64,000 nt of DNA from Saccopteryx bilineata. Its lineage: Eukaryota; Chordata; Mammalia; Chiroptera; Emballonuridae. The notes under the pieces are model-generated. The model was given only the letters and a program-made list of their open reading frames with translations, was not told the DNA's origin and did not search any database. The stretch spans positions 99,839,022-99,903,021 of the forward strand of contig NC_089492.1 in NCBI RefSeq assembly GCF_036850765.1. The letters are read 5' to 3'. Positions 1 through 9,628 of this stretch are shown piece by piece. Positions within the stretch are counted from its first letter, which is position 1, and each line of letters begins with the position of its first letter. The translations under genes and the position numbers were made by a program.

Positions 1-404
1 TCCCTCGCTCACCCCTAACCCTGGTCCATCTCAAACACACATTTCTGGCAACATTACTCCCATTTAAAACACTCTCTGTGTCCATGAGTCTCAGTTTTAT
101 ATCCCTCCTATGTGTGAAGTCATAGTTTTTAGCTTTTTCCTATTTACTTATCTCACTAAGAGTACAGTGGTTACCAGGGGGAGGGGGATGTGGGGTGAGA
201 AAGGAAAGGAGGAGGGGGTTGGGGGAAGGGTGTAAAGAGGAACAAATATAAGGTGATGGAAAATGATTTGACTTTGGGTGATGGGTATACAACATAATCA
301 ACTATGCAAATGATGTGGAGATGTTTATCTGAAATCTATGTACTCTTGTTCATCAATATCACCACTCTGTTAAATTTAATTTTCTATAAAAAAATAATAA
401 AATA
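1..404 (+). repeat. L1 3' end (3'UTR and A-rich tail)
   Basis: The text runs through ggttaccaggggga, a G-rich run and gatttgactttgggtgatgg to an A-rich end near 404. This is typical of mammalian L1 3' UTRs including their G-rich stretch. The body lies upstream of the window. No ORF2 sequence is visible. Confidence 0.6.
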
Positions 405-988
405 ACCCTTTCCAGTCTCACTTCACCTACAGGAGGGCGCCCTGGCCTTGCCAGCCTTATCTCCTCTAGTCCCCTGGCCACATGAGTCCACATGCTGCCC
501 CCCTAGCAGCTCCCGAGTTCCCCCCAACTCCACGTTTTTGCTCTGGCTTTTCCTTCTGTGCTGAATGTTCTCATGTGTGTCTCATTTATCCCTTCATTTG
601 GGTCAGCTCCACTCTCAGGAACCCCCTTAGGCCCCACAATCAAATGCGCCTCACAACTTCCCACGTCCCCAGCAGGCTGCTGGACGGTCTGAGCAGCACA
701 AAGCTCCTTCTGTCCTCACCCACCCTCATTCAGAGGATGAGATCTTACAGGCGCGGGGCCCTCATGGTTTGTTTTGTTCCTTAGCAGGAAAAGCAAGAAT
801 TTAATTGAATTTTTCCCAAATGATATTTAGCCTTCTCAAAGATCTTAAATATTAACATAATTTAATAATATTATTGTACCGTGATTATTTATTTAAAAAA
901 TTGTTTTCATTGATTTGAGAGAGAGAGAGAAAGAAAGAGAAGCATCAACTTGTTCTATTTAGTTGTATACTCATTGACTGCTTTTTGT

Positions 989-1389
989 GTGACTTCTTCG
1001 GTGTTCCTTGGTTAAAGAGTTCTCTTAGTTTAGTTCAAAGTTGGTTTTTCCAGATGATGGTTCTTCAAATTAAGTTATAATCCACTTTGGTTCTGGGAGG
1101 TGGAAGTTGGTATGTCCGCCTACTCCCATCATGGTGAACCTTTTTATAAAAGCCACCCACTTTTGCAGTGCTGGTCAACCTGGTCCCTCCTGCCCACTAG
1201 TGGGCAGTCCAGCTTTCATGGTGGGCCAATCATGGTGCCATTTGGTTGCTCCACTACCGCCCACCATGAAAGCTGGAATGCCCACTAGTGGGTGGGAGGG
1301 ACCAGGTTGACCAGCACTGCAAAAGTGGGCGGTTTTTATAAAAAGGTTCGCCATCACAGGCCTACTCCATTGCCATCTTGCCGCCCCAC
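989..1389 (-). mobile_element. Tail-less insert resembling an L1 5' end
   Basis: The insert is about 400 bp, of which about 160 bp remains after removing the hAT element at 1127-1360 and one target copy. On the minus strand it starts GGGGCGGCAAGATGGC (a YY1-like site as in L1 5' UTRs) and ends without a poly-A tail. It is flanked by the 14-bp duplication tgactgctttttgt at 975-988 and 1390-1403. The L1 assignment is inference from composition and the YY1-like start. Confidence 0.45.
1127..1360. mobile_element. Fold-back hAT-type MITE, 234 bp
   Basis: It is flanked by a perfect 8-bp target duplication cctactcc (1119-1126 and 1361-1368), the length typical of hAT transposons. About 94-bp arms (1133-1226 and 1259-1352) are inverted copies with roughly six or seven mismatches around a 32-bp loop. 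It shares several strings (tttggttgctcc, ccaccatgaaagct, gaccaggttgac) with the element at 26388-26738, so it is a palindromic derivative of the same family. No transposase is present. Confidence 0.85.
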
Positions 1390-1750
1390 TGACTGCTTTT
1401 TGTATGTGCCCTGACCAGGGATCAAACCTGTGACCTCAACGCACTGGAACAATGTTTTATCCACTGAGCCACCCAGTGAAGGCCTACTACAACATTTATT
1501 AAACCACTAATTTGGAACACCAAAGAGCCAACCAATAGTAGTGTAGTCTACAAAATCCCTGAAGAAATGTGAAAAGTTGCCATTAGCTGCTTGATATCTT
1601 TGAGACAAATCAAAATAAGACAACATTGTTCTGACAAGTCAGCTGGCTAAACTTCTCACTAAAGTGAAAAACCGGGGTAAGCCTCAGTCTTCAGCTTCTT
1701 TTTAGTCTACAGCAAACATGGGTATTTTTTGCTTAAGAAAACTAAGCTGT

Positions 1751-1967
1751 GGCCTTGGCCAGGTGACTCAGTGGATAGAGCATCATCCCGGTGCACCAAG
1801 GTCAGGGTTCAATCCCCGGTCAGGGCACATACGAGAAGCAATTGATAAGTGAACAACTAAATGAAGCAACTAAGTGAAACAACGAATAGATGCTTCTCTC
1901 TTTCTCTCTCTTTTCCTCTCTCTCTTGGAAATCAATGGGAAAAATTTTTTTAATTTAAAAAATAAAA
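1751..1967 (+). repeat. Old tRNA-derived SINE
   Basis: The head is ggccttggccaggtgactca with an A-box-like segment, followed by a B box (gggttcaatcc), a middle with gtgaacaactaa and gaagcaact, CT-rich sequence and an A-rich end. It is diverged compared with the Rhin-1 copies and so is older. Confidence 0.75.
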
Positions 1968-2283
1968 TCGAGCTGTGCTACAGAGGTTCTGTCTAAGCAT
2001 TGCTACCAGGAGCACGGCACACAGGGGAAGTGACAAGTGCCTCCACAGTGATGATATGCTGCTGAGATCTTTGAATTTGAAGAATCTTAGTTTGATTTTT
2101 TTTTGGATGCAAAAATTCACTCAAAATGTGTTTTTAAAAAGGAGGCAATGTTTTTATATAATTTAGGGGGAAATTACAGGAGTCACATGGGGGGCTGAAT
2201 TGATAAATCAATCAGATGGTCTATCAATATATATTGTGTTGGTCTTTTGTAGTTGTGGAATTGGATTAAAAATTTTTATTTTC

Positions 2284-2656
2284 GGCCCTGGCCGGTTGGC
2301 TCAGTGGTAGAGCGTCGGCCTGGCGTGCGGAAGTCCCGGGTTCAATTCCCGGCCAGGGCACACAGGAGAAGCGCCCATCTGCTTCTCCACCCCTCCCCCT
2401 CTCCTTCCTCTCTGTCCCTCTCTTCCCCTCCTGCAGCCGAGGCTCCATTGGAGCAAAGATGGCCCGGGCGCTGGGGATGGCTCCTTGGCCTCTGCCCCAG
2501 GCGCTAGAGTGGCTCTGGTCGCAACAGAGCGACGCCTCGGAGGGGCAGAGCGTTGCCCCCTGGTAGGCGTGCTGGGTGGATCCCGGTCGGGCGCATGCGG
2601 GAGTCTGTCTGACTGTCTCTCCCCGTTTCTAGCTTCAGAAAAATACAAAAAAAAAA
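2284..2656 (+). repeat. Full-length Rhin-1-type SINE
   Basis: The tRNA-like head spans from ggccctggccggttggctca to the B box ggttcaattcc and the acceptor-like ccagggc. It continues with the CT-rich region, the gagcaaagatggcccggg body, and ends cttcagaaaaatac plus poly-A. A short target duplication ttatttt is visible. The class is known from Rhinolophoid bats. Small open frames inside it are repeat-derived and not genes. Confidence 0.88.
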
Positions 2657-3240
2657 TTATTTTGGAATAATTTCAAGCATACAGAGAAGATACAACTATA
2701 GAAATTCCACATCTGTGTTTACTATTTATATGCACACACAGTTGTTTTTTTCTGAACCATCTGAAAGTAAGTTACAGGTGGTATATGCCCTTTACCCTTT
2801 AATATTTCAGTTGTGGATTTCCTAAGAACAATATCCTCTTACAAAATCACAGTACAGTTATCAAAATCAGGAAATTTAACATTGATTTTAATCTATAGAT
2901 AATATTTCAATGTTGTCAGTTATTCCCATAATTTCCTATATGGCTTTTCACACCTCTAGTACAGGATCTGGTCCAAGGTAACATAAAATACTACATTTAG
3001 TTGTTATAGATTTCCTGTCTTTTTCACACCTCAAATCTTTTGTTTTATAGACCAAAGTAAGAAATACAAAGATAGACAGGTAGCTTTTTACATTTACTAT
3101 TCCCTCAGAAGCTTTCATATATAGAATTTCACATGCAAAGGCACTCCATATATAATTACTGATTTCTATTTCTTGAGAAAAAATACAAATTAAAAAGAGA
3201 GAAGATAAGATAATATAGTTTTATTATAAATCAACTTGGG

Positions 3241-3540
3241 GGCCCTGGGCAGCTGGCTCAGTGGATAGAGCATTGGCCTGGCATATGGACATCTGGGTTT
3301 GATTCTCCACAGGGCACACAGAAGAAGTAACTGTCTGCTTCTCTCCCCCTCTCTGTTCCCTTCTCTGCTCTTCTCCTCCTGCAGCCAGTTGCTCAGTTGG
3401 TCCAAGCAGAAGCCTCAGGCACTAAAAATAGCTTGGTTGATTCAAGCATTGGCCCCAGATGGGTTGCCAGGTGGATCCTGGTTTGGGGCACATGCGGGAG
3501 TCTGCCTCTCTATCTCCCTTCCTCTCACTTAAAAATTAAC
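3241..3540 (+). repeat. Diverged Rhin-like SINE
   Basis: It has the same layout as Rhin-1: a head at 3241 (ccctgggcagctggctcagt), the CT-rich block, a ttgctcagttggtccaagca segment, then gtggatcctggtttggggc and gcgggagtctgcctc. It is shorter and more diverged, representing an older or sister subfamily also seen at 58838. Confidence 0.78.
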
Positions 3541-3595
3541 AAACAAATGGGAAAATTCTGAAAGAAATAATAGTAGTAGGGCAAAGACTATAGAG

Positions 3596-4083
3596 CAGGG
3601 GTCCCTAAACTAGGGCCCACGGGCCGCATGCGCCCCCCTGAGGCCATTTATCCAGCCCCTGCCGCACTTCTGGAAGGGGCATCTCTTTCATTGGTGGTCA
3701 GTGAGAGCAAAGCGTGGTGTCGCTCACGTACAGTATTACTTCTGGTGACACGGGACGCACGCATCATGGCTCCAGAAGTGCATCATATCACTTGTTACGG
3801 TTAGCAGACAAATATGGAACTGGACATTGACCATCTCATTAGCCAAAAGCAGGCCCATAGTTTCATTGAAATACTGGTCAGTTTGTTGATTTAAATTTAC
3901 TTGTTCTTTATTTTAAATATTGTATTTGTTCCCGTTTTTTTTTTTTTTTTTTTTTTTTTACTTTAAAATAAGATATGTGCAGTATGCATAGGGATTTGTT
4001 CATAGTTTTTTTTATAGTCTGGCACTCCAACGGTCTGAGGGATAGTGAACTGGCCCCCTGTATAAAAAGTTTGGGGACCCCTG
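3596..4083. mobile_element. hAT-type non-autonomous transposon, 488 bp
   Basis: Terminal inverted repeats caggggtccctaaact and agtttggggacccctg, flanked by a perfect 8-bp duplication ctatagag (3588-3595 and 4084-4091). The interior is moderately CpG-containing and has a T-run at about 3936-3959. No intact transposase frame is present, so it depended on an hAT transposase in trans. The clean ends and perfect duplication suggest a moderately young insertion. Confidence 0.9.
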
Positions 4084-5119
4084 CTATAGAGATGAGGAGG
4101 GAAGAAGTCCACCTAGGCTAAATATTTTTTGAGCACTCACTGGGTGCTCTGTTATCCTTCTAAGGAAAATGCACAATTTGAAAAAGGAATGAATCAATCA
4201 TGATAGAATTTTAGGTATCTAGGAACTTGGACAGGTTGGGATTGGGGGAGGGGAGAAGGCTGCTTGTATATCACTTGTACAAATCTGAATGTTTTCCCAC
4301 AGACAGGCAAGCTGATTCTGGTAAACCTGCTCTAGAGTAGTATCACTGAGAGATTATTGAAAAACTAGCTTCTTCCACAAGGCAGAGAAAAGTATCAAGA
4401 ACATTACAACAGTGGACTGAGGTACTGGAAAGTTCAAATGTTCCAAGGGACGCTTGCAGGGGCCATGGCCCTAACCATGGGCACGAGGGGCCCTGACCTG
4501 GCTACAAACACTGTCTGGCTATTTCCCCCCCCACTCTGCAGTCCTCAAAGGCAAATGTCTTTGCTCAGCCTGTGACCCCCTTGCCTTAAATTGTTACTCT
4601 GCTTCTCTTTGGGATGGCTGACCCAGAGATCTTTCCTGACATCCTGTCCCAAGTGCAAGGAATCCAAGGTCACCAGATAGGTCACCCTCCTAGATGGCCA
4701 TTTGTCCAGAGGTGTGACCTTGCTTCTACTCCACCTGCCTCCTGTCCCTTCCATCCAGCAGTCCCTTCCATTTCCCGTGCACAGCTAACAGCTCCATGTG
4801 CTTCCATAGCATGTGCCTTCACACAGAGACAACCAGGGCCCAGAGCTGCCATGAACTGGCTATGAACTCAGAACTATCCACCTAGGTGGCTTCCCTCCTA
4901 CCTCCTGGGTTAACGTCACCACCAAATGAGGAGCCAAGGCACAAAATGGAGACTCTAGACTTATACTTACTTGTTTCTGTACTGTGTACAAATTCACGGA
5001 GGACATAATGATGCATCTATGATTCCTGGGTTATGTAACCACACAGATAATCAAGATTTGTCCTTATTTCAAAAGGATAATAATGTAACAAAATGCACTG
5101 TTTATTAGATTTCTATCTT

Positions 5120-5302
5120 TTTTTTTTTTTAGATTTATTGATTGACTGATTTTTAGAGAGAAGAGAGAGAAGTGAGAAGCAAAGCATCAACTCATAGTAG
5201 TTGTTCCTATATGTGCCTTGACCAGGCAAACCCAGGGTTTCGAACCAGCAACCTCTGTGTTCCAGGTGGACGCTTTATCCACTGCGCCACCACAAGTCAG
5301 GC
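5120..5302 (-). repeat. Short SINE (gcctgac.tgtggtggcgca class)
   Basis: Minus strand. The head near 5302 reads back as gcctgacttgtggtggcgca, with a B box ggtttcgaac-type segment, then ggtcaaggcacatatagg, GA-rich sequence and an A-rich tail at 5120. About 180 bp, the same short subfamily as 10725, 23420 and 54262. Confidence 0.8.
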
Positions 5303-5349
5303 AGATCTCTATCTTTGAAAATAATTTTTCTCTATGATGTCCTAGAGCA

Positions 5350-5561
5350 CGGGTCCACAAACTATGGCTAGCAGATCAAATCTTGGTAGCCACCTGTTTT
5401 TGTAAATAAAGTCTGAGTAGAACAGGTGTGCCCATTGTTTACCTATTGTTTCAGGCTGCTTTCCCACAAAATCAGCGGAATTGAGACCGAGACTGAATGG
5501 CCAACAAAGTGTCAAGTATTCACTCACTTGCCCTGTACTGAAAAGTGTGTGAAGCCCTGTT
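5350..5561. mobile_element. hAT-Charlie-type MITE
   Basis: The order cgggtccacaaactatgg, cacctgtttttgtaaataaag, ctgctttcccacaaaa, ending gtgtgaagccctgt, matches the widespread mammalian hAT-Charlie MITE pattern. The probable 8-bp duplication is ctagagca (5342-5349) against caagagca (5562-5569), one mismatch. It ends only 37 bp from the THADA exon 7 donor. Its last 34 bp belong to the 70-bp direct repeat. Confidence 0.75.
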
Positions 5562-5597
5562 CAAGAGCATACCGCACTGCAGAAGCACAAGGAGGTA
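5528..5597. repeat. 70-bp perfect direct repeat, copy A
   Basis: It is identical base for base to 6122-6191. This copy covers the end of the hAT-Charlie MITE, its target duplication and the adjoining intron, and stops inside the GT of the THADA exon 7 donor. It is probably the source copy because it is continuous with the MITE. Confidence 0.95.
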
Positions 5598-5598
5598 C

Positions 5599-5730
5599 CT
5601 GTGGAATGGCAGGTGTTTTCCTGTGACATGGCGGTTGTCACAGTTTCCGTGGCGGCATCTCTGACAGCTTGCTCCTCACTCTGTAGGAGGATGAGGACAC
5701 ACCTCCAGAGGGCAAGAGTATCCTGCAGTC
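5599..5730 (-). CDS. THADA: THADA internal exon 7 of 7 (last visible)
   Basis: A 132-bp coding exon, minus strand, found by reading for the expected THADA continuation. The acceptor is TTTCTTAG and the donor is GTACCTCC (plus 5591-5598). The first two bases complete the Gly codon from the 9.5-kb exon, then LQDTLALWRCVLILLQSEE, QAVRDAATETVTTAMSQENT, CHST, and one base G is carried out. QSEEQAVRDAATETVTTAMSQENTC-type sequence is characteristic of THADA. The donor is directly abutted by one copy of a perfect 70-bp direct repeat (5528-5597), whose twin lies in the upstream intron. The remaining C-terminal exons are not found in bases 1-5598, so they lie outside the window. Confidence 0.93.
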
Positions 5731-6121
5731 CTAAGAAAACAGAAAGGAATCTGAATTACCTAGCATGCAGTTTACAAGCAGGTCCAATACCATTCTAATC
5801 CACGGTGGAGAACAGTATTTAATGAGCAGTGGCCACTCCCTTTTTTCTGGCTATTATAAGAGAGAAAGATCTGAGAATCAGAAAAACCCTGGAAGAGAGA
5901 GGGCCCTAAGGTGTAAGGTTTTGAAGTGTCTTTTCTTTTTGAGGGGTGAAGGTTTCTGGAGGCAACCAGCCCCAGGGAAGGCCCTCAGAAGGTGTACCTG
6001 GCTGACTGAGGCCCTGCGGTAGCTGACCACAATGACTCACAATTCTCAGGAATAAAACACTATGCATCAAGAGCGCTTTGGGGGAAATGGGCCCAGTGTT
6101 GAGATGAGTGACTGTTTAAGT

Positions 6122-6191
6122 TTGCCCTGTACTGAAAAGTGTGTGAAGCCCTGTTCAAGAGCATACCGCACTGCAGAAGCACAAGGAGGTA
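6122..6191. repeat. 70-bp perfect direct repeat, copy B
   Basis: A second identical copy, 594 bp from copy A and on the other side of THADA exon 7. It lacks the rest of the MITE, so it looks like a local templated duplication rather than a transposon insertion. Confidence 0.95.
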
Positions 6192-6920
6192 TGAAAGCAA
6201 ACTTTCAACCAAGACTACGTTTCAGGGGCAAGAATCGAAAAAGGGCAAGGAACGAGGATAAAGGCACTAGCTTAGGCCGTGTCTATGTGGGGCCCACTAC
6301 CTGGCTGCCATTACCCCTGGCAGGGACTCTGTCTAGTCGCGGTGCCAGGTGCTGCTGTGGACGATGGAATAGGAAAAGGAAGTGTCTACCCCAATGCACC
6401 TAAAAAGGAACATCAAATGAAGAACCCAGGCAATGAGAAGTTGGAGATGGAAATGTGTGGCTGTGACTCACCATAGGGAAAGATCACAGTGGACTGGTGT
6501 AACCAAGGCAGACTTCATGAGGGAGGTGAGAGGTGGGCAGGGCCTCACAGAAAAAATACATGTTGCACAGGTGGGTGGGCCCCGGTTTGTGGAGGATCAT
6601 AGTGGAGGGCCACAGAAGCCCACCATTCATCATCCCTGGCCTTCAGTGGAGAACCAACCCTGTCCTAAGAGCTCTCCCTTATCTGTCCATAGAGAACCTG
6701 GTCTCAGAATCACTGATGTTTCAGTCATACCAAGAACAGCAATGCCTCCCTCTGCGGTTTTGGTCTCTCTTTTCTGTTATAAAGCTGGCTTTAAATTTTA
6801 CTCAGTCTTTCAGAATCTATCCATTCTAATGTTCTCTAGGGTTTAATATTTTCCTTTTTAACATGGTCATTTATATCCTCAAGAAGCTCAATCTTCCCTC
6901 TTTAGTTCATTTCAATTTTT

Positions 6921-7316
6921 TTTTTTTTTTTGTATTTTTCCGAAGCTGGAAACGGGGAGCGACAGTCAGACAGACTCCCACATGTGCCCGACCGGGATCC
7001 ACCCGGCACGCCCACCAGGGGCGACGCTTTGCCCACCAGGGGGCGATGCTCTGCCCCTCCAGGGTGTTGCTCTGCCGAGAGCGACCAGAGCCACTCTAGC
7101 GCCTGGGGCAGAGGCCAAGGAACCATCCCCAGCGCCTGGGCCATCTTTGCTCCAATGGAGCCTTGGCTGCGGGAGGGGAAGAGAGAGACAGAGAGGAAGG
7201 AGGGGGGGGGTGGAGAAGCAAATGGGCGCTTCTCCTGTGTGCCCTGGCCGGGAATCGAACCCGGGTCCCCCACACGCCAGGCCGACGCTCTACCGCTGAG
7301 CCAACCGGCCAGGGCA
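6921..7316 (-). repeat. Full-length Rhin-1-type SINE
   Basis: Minus strand. The head at 7316 (gccctggccggttggctcagcggtag) has the B box ggttcgattcc and the A-rich tail lies at about 6921. The flanking duplication tcaattttt is visible at 6912-6920 and 7317-7325. It is inverted relative to the copy at 2284, and the pair brackets THADA exon 7. Confidence 0.9.
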
Positions 7317-8228
7317 TCAATTTTTCTTTTTCCTTAACTGGCTTTGCTCTGTCCTTGACTTGTCCCCATGTACTTTTATGTTCATTGTCTCTCAGTTCTG
7401 TACCTATTTTTCACGTTCTTGTAGGCCACCAGCCACCACTGACCTCCTTCCTTATTGCATATGATGCTATAACTAGCTCTGGTCATTATGAGCCAATGGC
7501 TTTTCCCCAGGGCTCAGTTTCACTCAGATATTCCATGTTATTCTACACACATTATGCCTGACAGGAGGTAGGGTTGGAGGAGCCAAAGTCACCCCAAAAA
7601 TGTGCTGCAAAATATTAATCTCACTGGAGAAACTTCAATAATAAGTTTATAAACCTTTGTTCTTATTCCTGTGGGTATAATGGATTCCAATTACAACCAC
7701 AGAAGTCCTCTTTTAGTCCCTGTTTGGGTGTAAGAAAAATGCCTGGAAGTCACTTAGAAGAAAGAATTAAAAGGACATCAAAATCAACTTTTTTTCCCAG
7801 AGAGTTCCAAGGACATGAGACACTTCATTGGTCTGAACTCCAATAATACTTCCAATCTGAAGCTCACCATCTAAGACAGCAACCTCTCCTTTATTAGACG
7901 GCAGGAGAGGGTAGGGCTGGGACTGAGGCATGCCTTGAGGTTCTGGGTTTTCATTTTATTAAACCCTATGCTTAGAAACAAATAAATCAGAACACCACAA
8001 TTTACAAAAATTGTTAATAATTAAAACAAAAACGAAATCCTTCTGCTTTTGAATTCTCAGACTCCACTGACAGGATGCTCTTCCCAATCACTGCTCTTGA
8101 AGGACAGGCGGGGGCAGCGAGGGAAGAGACCTGCGGGTGAGGACATGGCTGGACACCAGCTAAACTCGTTACATCCAGGGGATTTCGAGAATTTTCTACC
8201 TTTATGTCCCAGAGATGCCTTCAACTTA

Positions 8229-8539
8229 CTGTATTTTCCCAGGTATAAGATGTGACCCTTTTACGAAAAATTTGGGGTCTAAAAACTGGGTGCATCTTAT
8301 ACAATGGTTGTGGTATTTCAAATACCATAGATGGAACTGAGGACAAGGCAATATATGAAGACAGTGATTCGTCATCAGACACGGAGGAGGACAAGCTAAT
8401 GGATGGGAGTTTTGACAGTGATGAGGAGCTGTATGAATTTTATGATGAATAAAACTTGAGTTCAATATCTTTATGTAATACATTCTTTTTAAATGTTGGG
8501 CCCCAAAGTTAAGGTGCATCTTATACATGGGGAATACAG
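8229..8539 (+). mobile_element. Pogo/Tigger-like DNA transposon derivative
   Basis: TA target (8227-8228 and 8540-8541) with inverted ends ctgtattttccc...gtataagatg and catcttatac...ggggaatacag. The interior keeps an open frame (8252-8452) whose end GCGISNTIDGTEDKAIYEDS and an acidic tail look like the C-terminus of a pogo-class transposase. The catalytic core is absent. It is therefore an internally deleted copy retaining both ends and the last coding segment. The family assignment is inference. Confidence 0.72.
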
Positions 8540-9192
8540 TAAAACTAAGTTCAGTGAGAGGCACCAGCAGTCTTTCCAGTCACTTAAGCCAGGAGCCTGG
8601 ATGCCAGCCTTGAATCTTCCTTTTACATGAACCTTAATACCAAGTCATGTTGATTCAACTTCCTAAATCTTTTCCAGCATGTCCTTGCTTTTTCTTCAAT
8701 GCCACAGCTTCACACTGACCCATTCATTTCTCACTAAGGTCACTGCAACCGGCTTCCTGGAAGAGGTGACGGTTAGGCCTCATCTTGAAAGACAAACATA
8801 AGTCAGTCAAGCAGCAGAGTGTTTATAGGACTGTTCCCTGCTGATGACTCACAGGACCCATGTTGGCCAATGAAAAGGGAGAGGTAGGCAGGACACAGAA
8901 CAGGAAGAGCCTTATAAGCAATGTCAAAGGGTATTTAGATTTTATCCCAAAGGCTACAGAAACCCACTCAAGAACTTTAAGCAGTGGAGTGAAATGACTG
9001 GACCTGTGTTTCAGAAAGACCACAAAAGTTTTTGGAATCATAAGGAGAATGGCTTGGGGACAAGATAGAAAGAAAAGAGGCCAGTCAAGAGGTTGTTGGT
9101 GAGAAATGATTAGCGTAGGAACTAAGAGGCTAGGTACATACTTGGAAGATGTAAAGGTATAGTGCACACTATCATTTTTCATCTTTCCTTCT

Positions 9193-9392
9193 TTTTTAAA
9201 AAAATTGATTTTAGAGAAGAAGGAAAAGAGGGAGGGAGGGAACGGGAGAGAAAGGGAGAGAAGCGTCAACTTGTTGTTCTGCTTAGTTGTGCACTTGTTG
9301 GCTGCTTCTCATATGTGTCCTGACCAGGGATCAAACCTGTGACCTTGGAGTACTGAGATGGCACTCTATACACTGAGCCACCTGGCCAGGGC
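9193..9392 (-). repeat. Old tRNA-derived SINE
   Basis: The head reads back from 9392 as gccctggccaggtggctcagt, with a B-box-like ggtttgatccctgg, then gcacaactaagcagaac and a GA-rich tail beginning near 9200. It belongs to the same old class as 890 and 1751. Confidence 0.78.
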
Positions 9393-9477
9393 CTCTTCCC
9401 TTCTTTTTAACCTAGAGTATCTATTTATCCTTTGAGCACATTTGGTGCAATGGACATCCCCTGCTCCCTGCACTTAC

Positions 9478-9628
9478 CAAGAATGAGATGGTTGGTGAGG
9501 AAAAATGGTGTGGTGCTGGTGAGAACTTCAGCCACGGCCAGCCTGGACTCTGTGGGAAGATGATCTCCACAAGATGAGACGACCAACTGAACCCACTGCT
9601 TCAGTTTGGGGGCTATGGCATCCCTGGT
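9478..9628 (-). CDS. THADA: THADA internal exon 6 of 7
   Basis: A 151-bp coding exon, minus strand. The acceptor TGCTTTCAG is followed by ACC AGG GAT. The donor is GTAAGTG, close to consensus. Phase 0 in, phase 1 out. The peptide is TRDAIAPKLKQWVQLVVSSC, GDHLPTESRLAVAEVLTST, TPFFLTNHLIL, with a final G that starts a Gly codon. LKQWVQLV and HLPTESRLAV.EVLTSTTP are the diagnostic THADA strings. The segment TNHLIL looks one residue shorter than the TNPHPIL I remember for human, a small lineage change if real. Intron lengths either side are 3.9 and 3.7 kb. Confidence 0.95.

Larger units (their letters stand above)
890..1483 (-). repeat. Old tRNA-type SINE, interrupted
   Basis: Minus-strand SINE. 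The tRNA-like head (ggctcagtggat, B-box-like ggtttgatccc) is at 1395-1483 and the GA-rich 3' part at 893-988. The two halves are separated by about 400 bp of inserted DNA at 989-1389. That insert is flanked by a 14-bp perfect duplication (975-988 and 1390-1403) of SINE sequence. Confidence 0.7.
1..5598 (-). other. THADA: THADA intron after the last visible exon (partial)
   Basis: No exon is recognised here. The repeats are listed separately: L1 3' end, nested SINE/L1-like/hAT, old SINE at 1751, Rhin-1 at 2284, Rhin-like SINE at 3241, hAT at 3596, short SINE at 5120 and hAT-Charlie at 5350. Unassigned single-copy-looking DNA remains at about 405-890, 1985-2270, 2660-3235 and 4095-5115. I searched 1-5598 for the next expected THADA peptide and did not see it. 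Confidence 0.8.
5731..9477 (-). other. THADA: THADA intron between exons 6 and 7
   Basis: A 3,747-bp intron containing the second copy of the 70-bp direct repeat (6122-6191), a minus-strand Rhin-1 SINE, a pogo/Tigger-like DNA element at 8229 and an old minus SINE at 9193. About 7330-8220 shows nothing I recognise. About 8570-9190 resembles the tail of an old interspersed repeat (ggccag/agagg-rich text common in mammals) that I cannot name. Confidence 0.85.

Noticed and set aside
2284..2365. tRNA-gene-like segments with A and B boxes
   Set aside because: They are SINE heads attached to SINE bodies with target duplications, not stand-alone tRNA genes.
8252..8452. 66-aa acidic open frame as a host gene
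   Set aside because: It lies wholly between TA-flanked inverted ends and looks like a transposase tail, so it is annotated as part of a DNA transposon.
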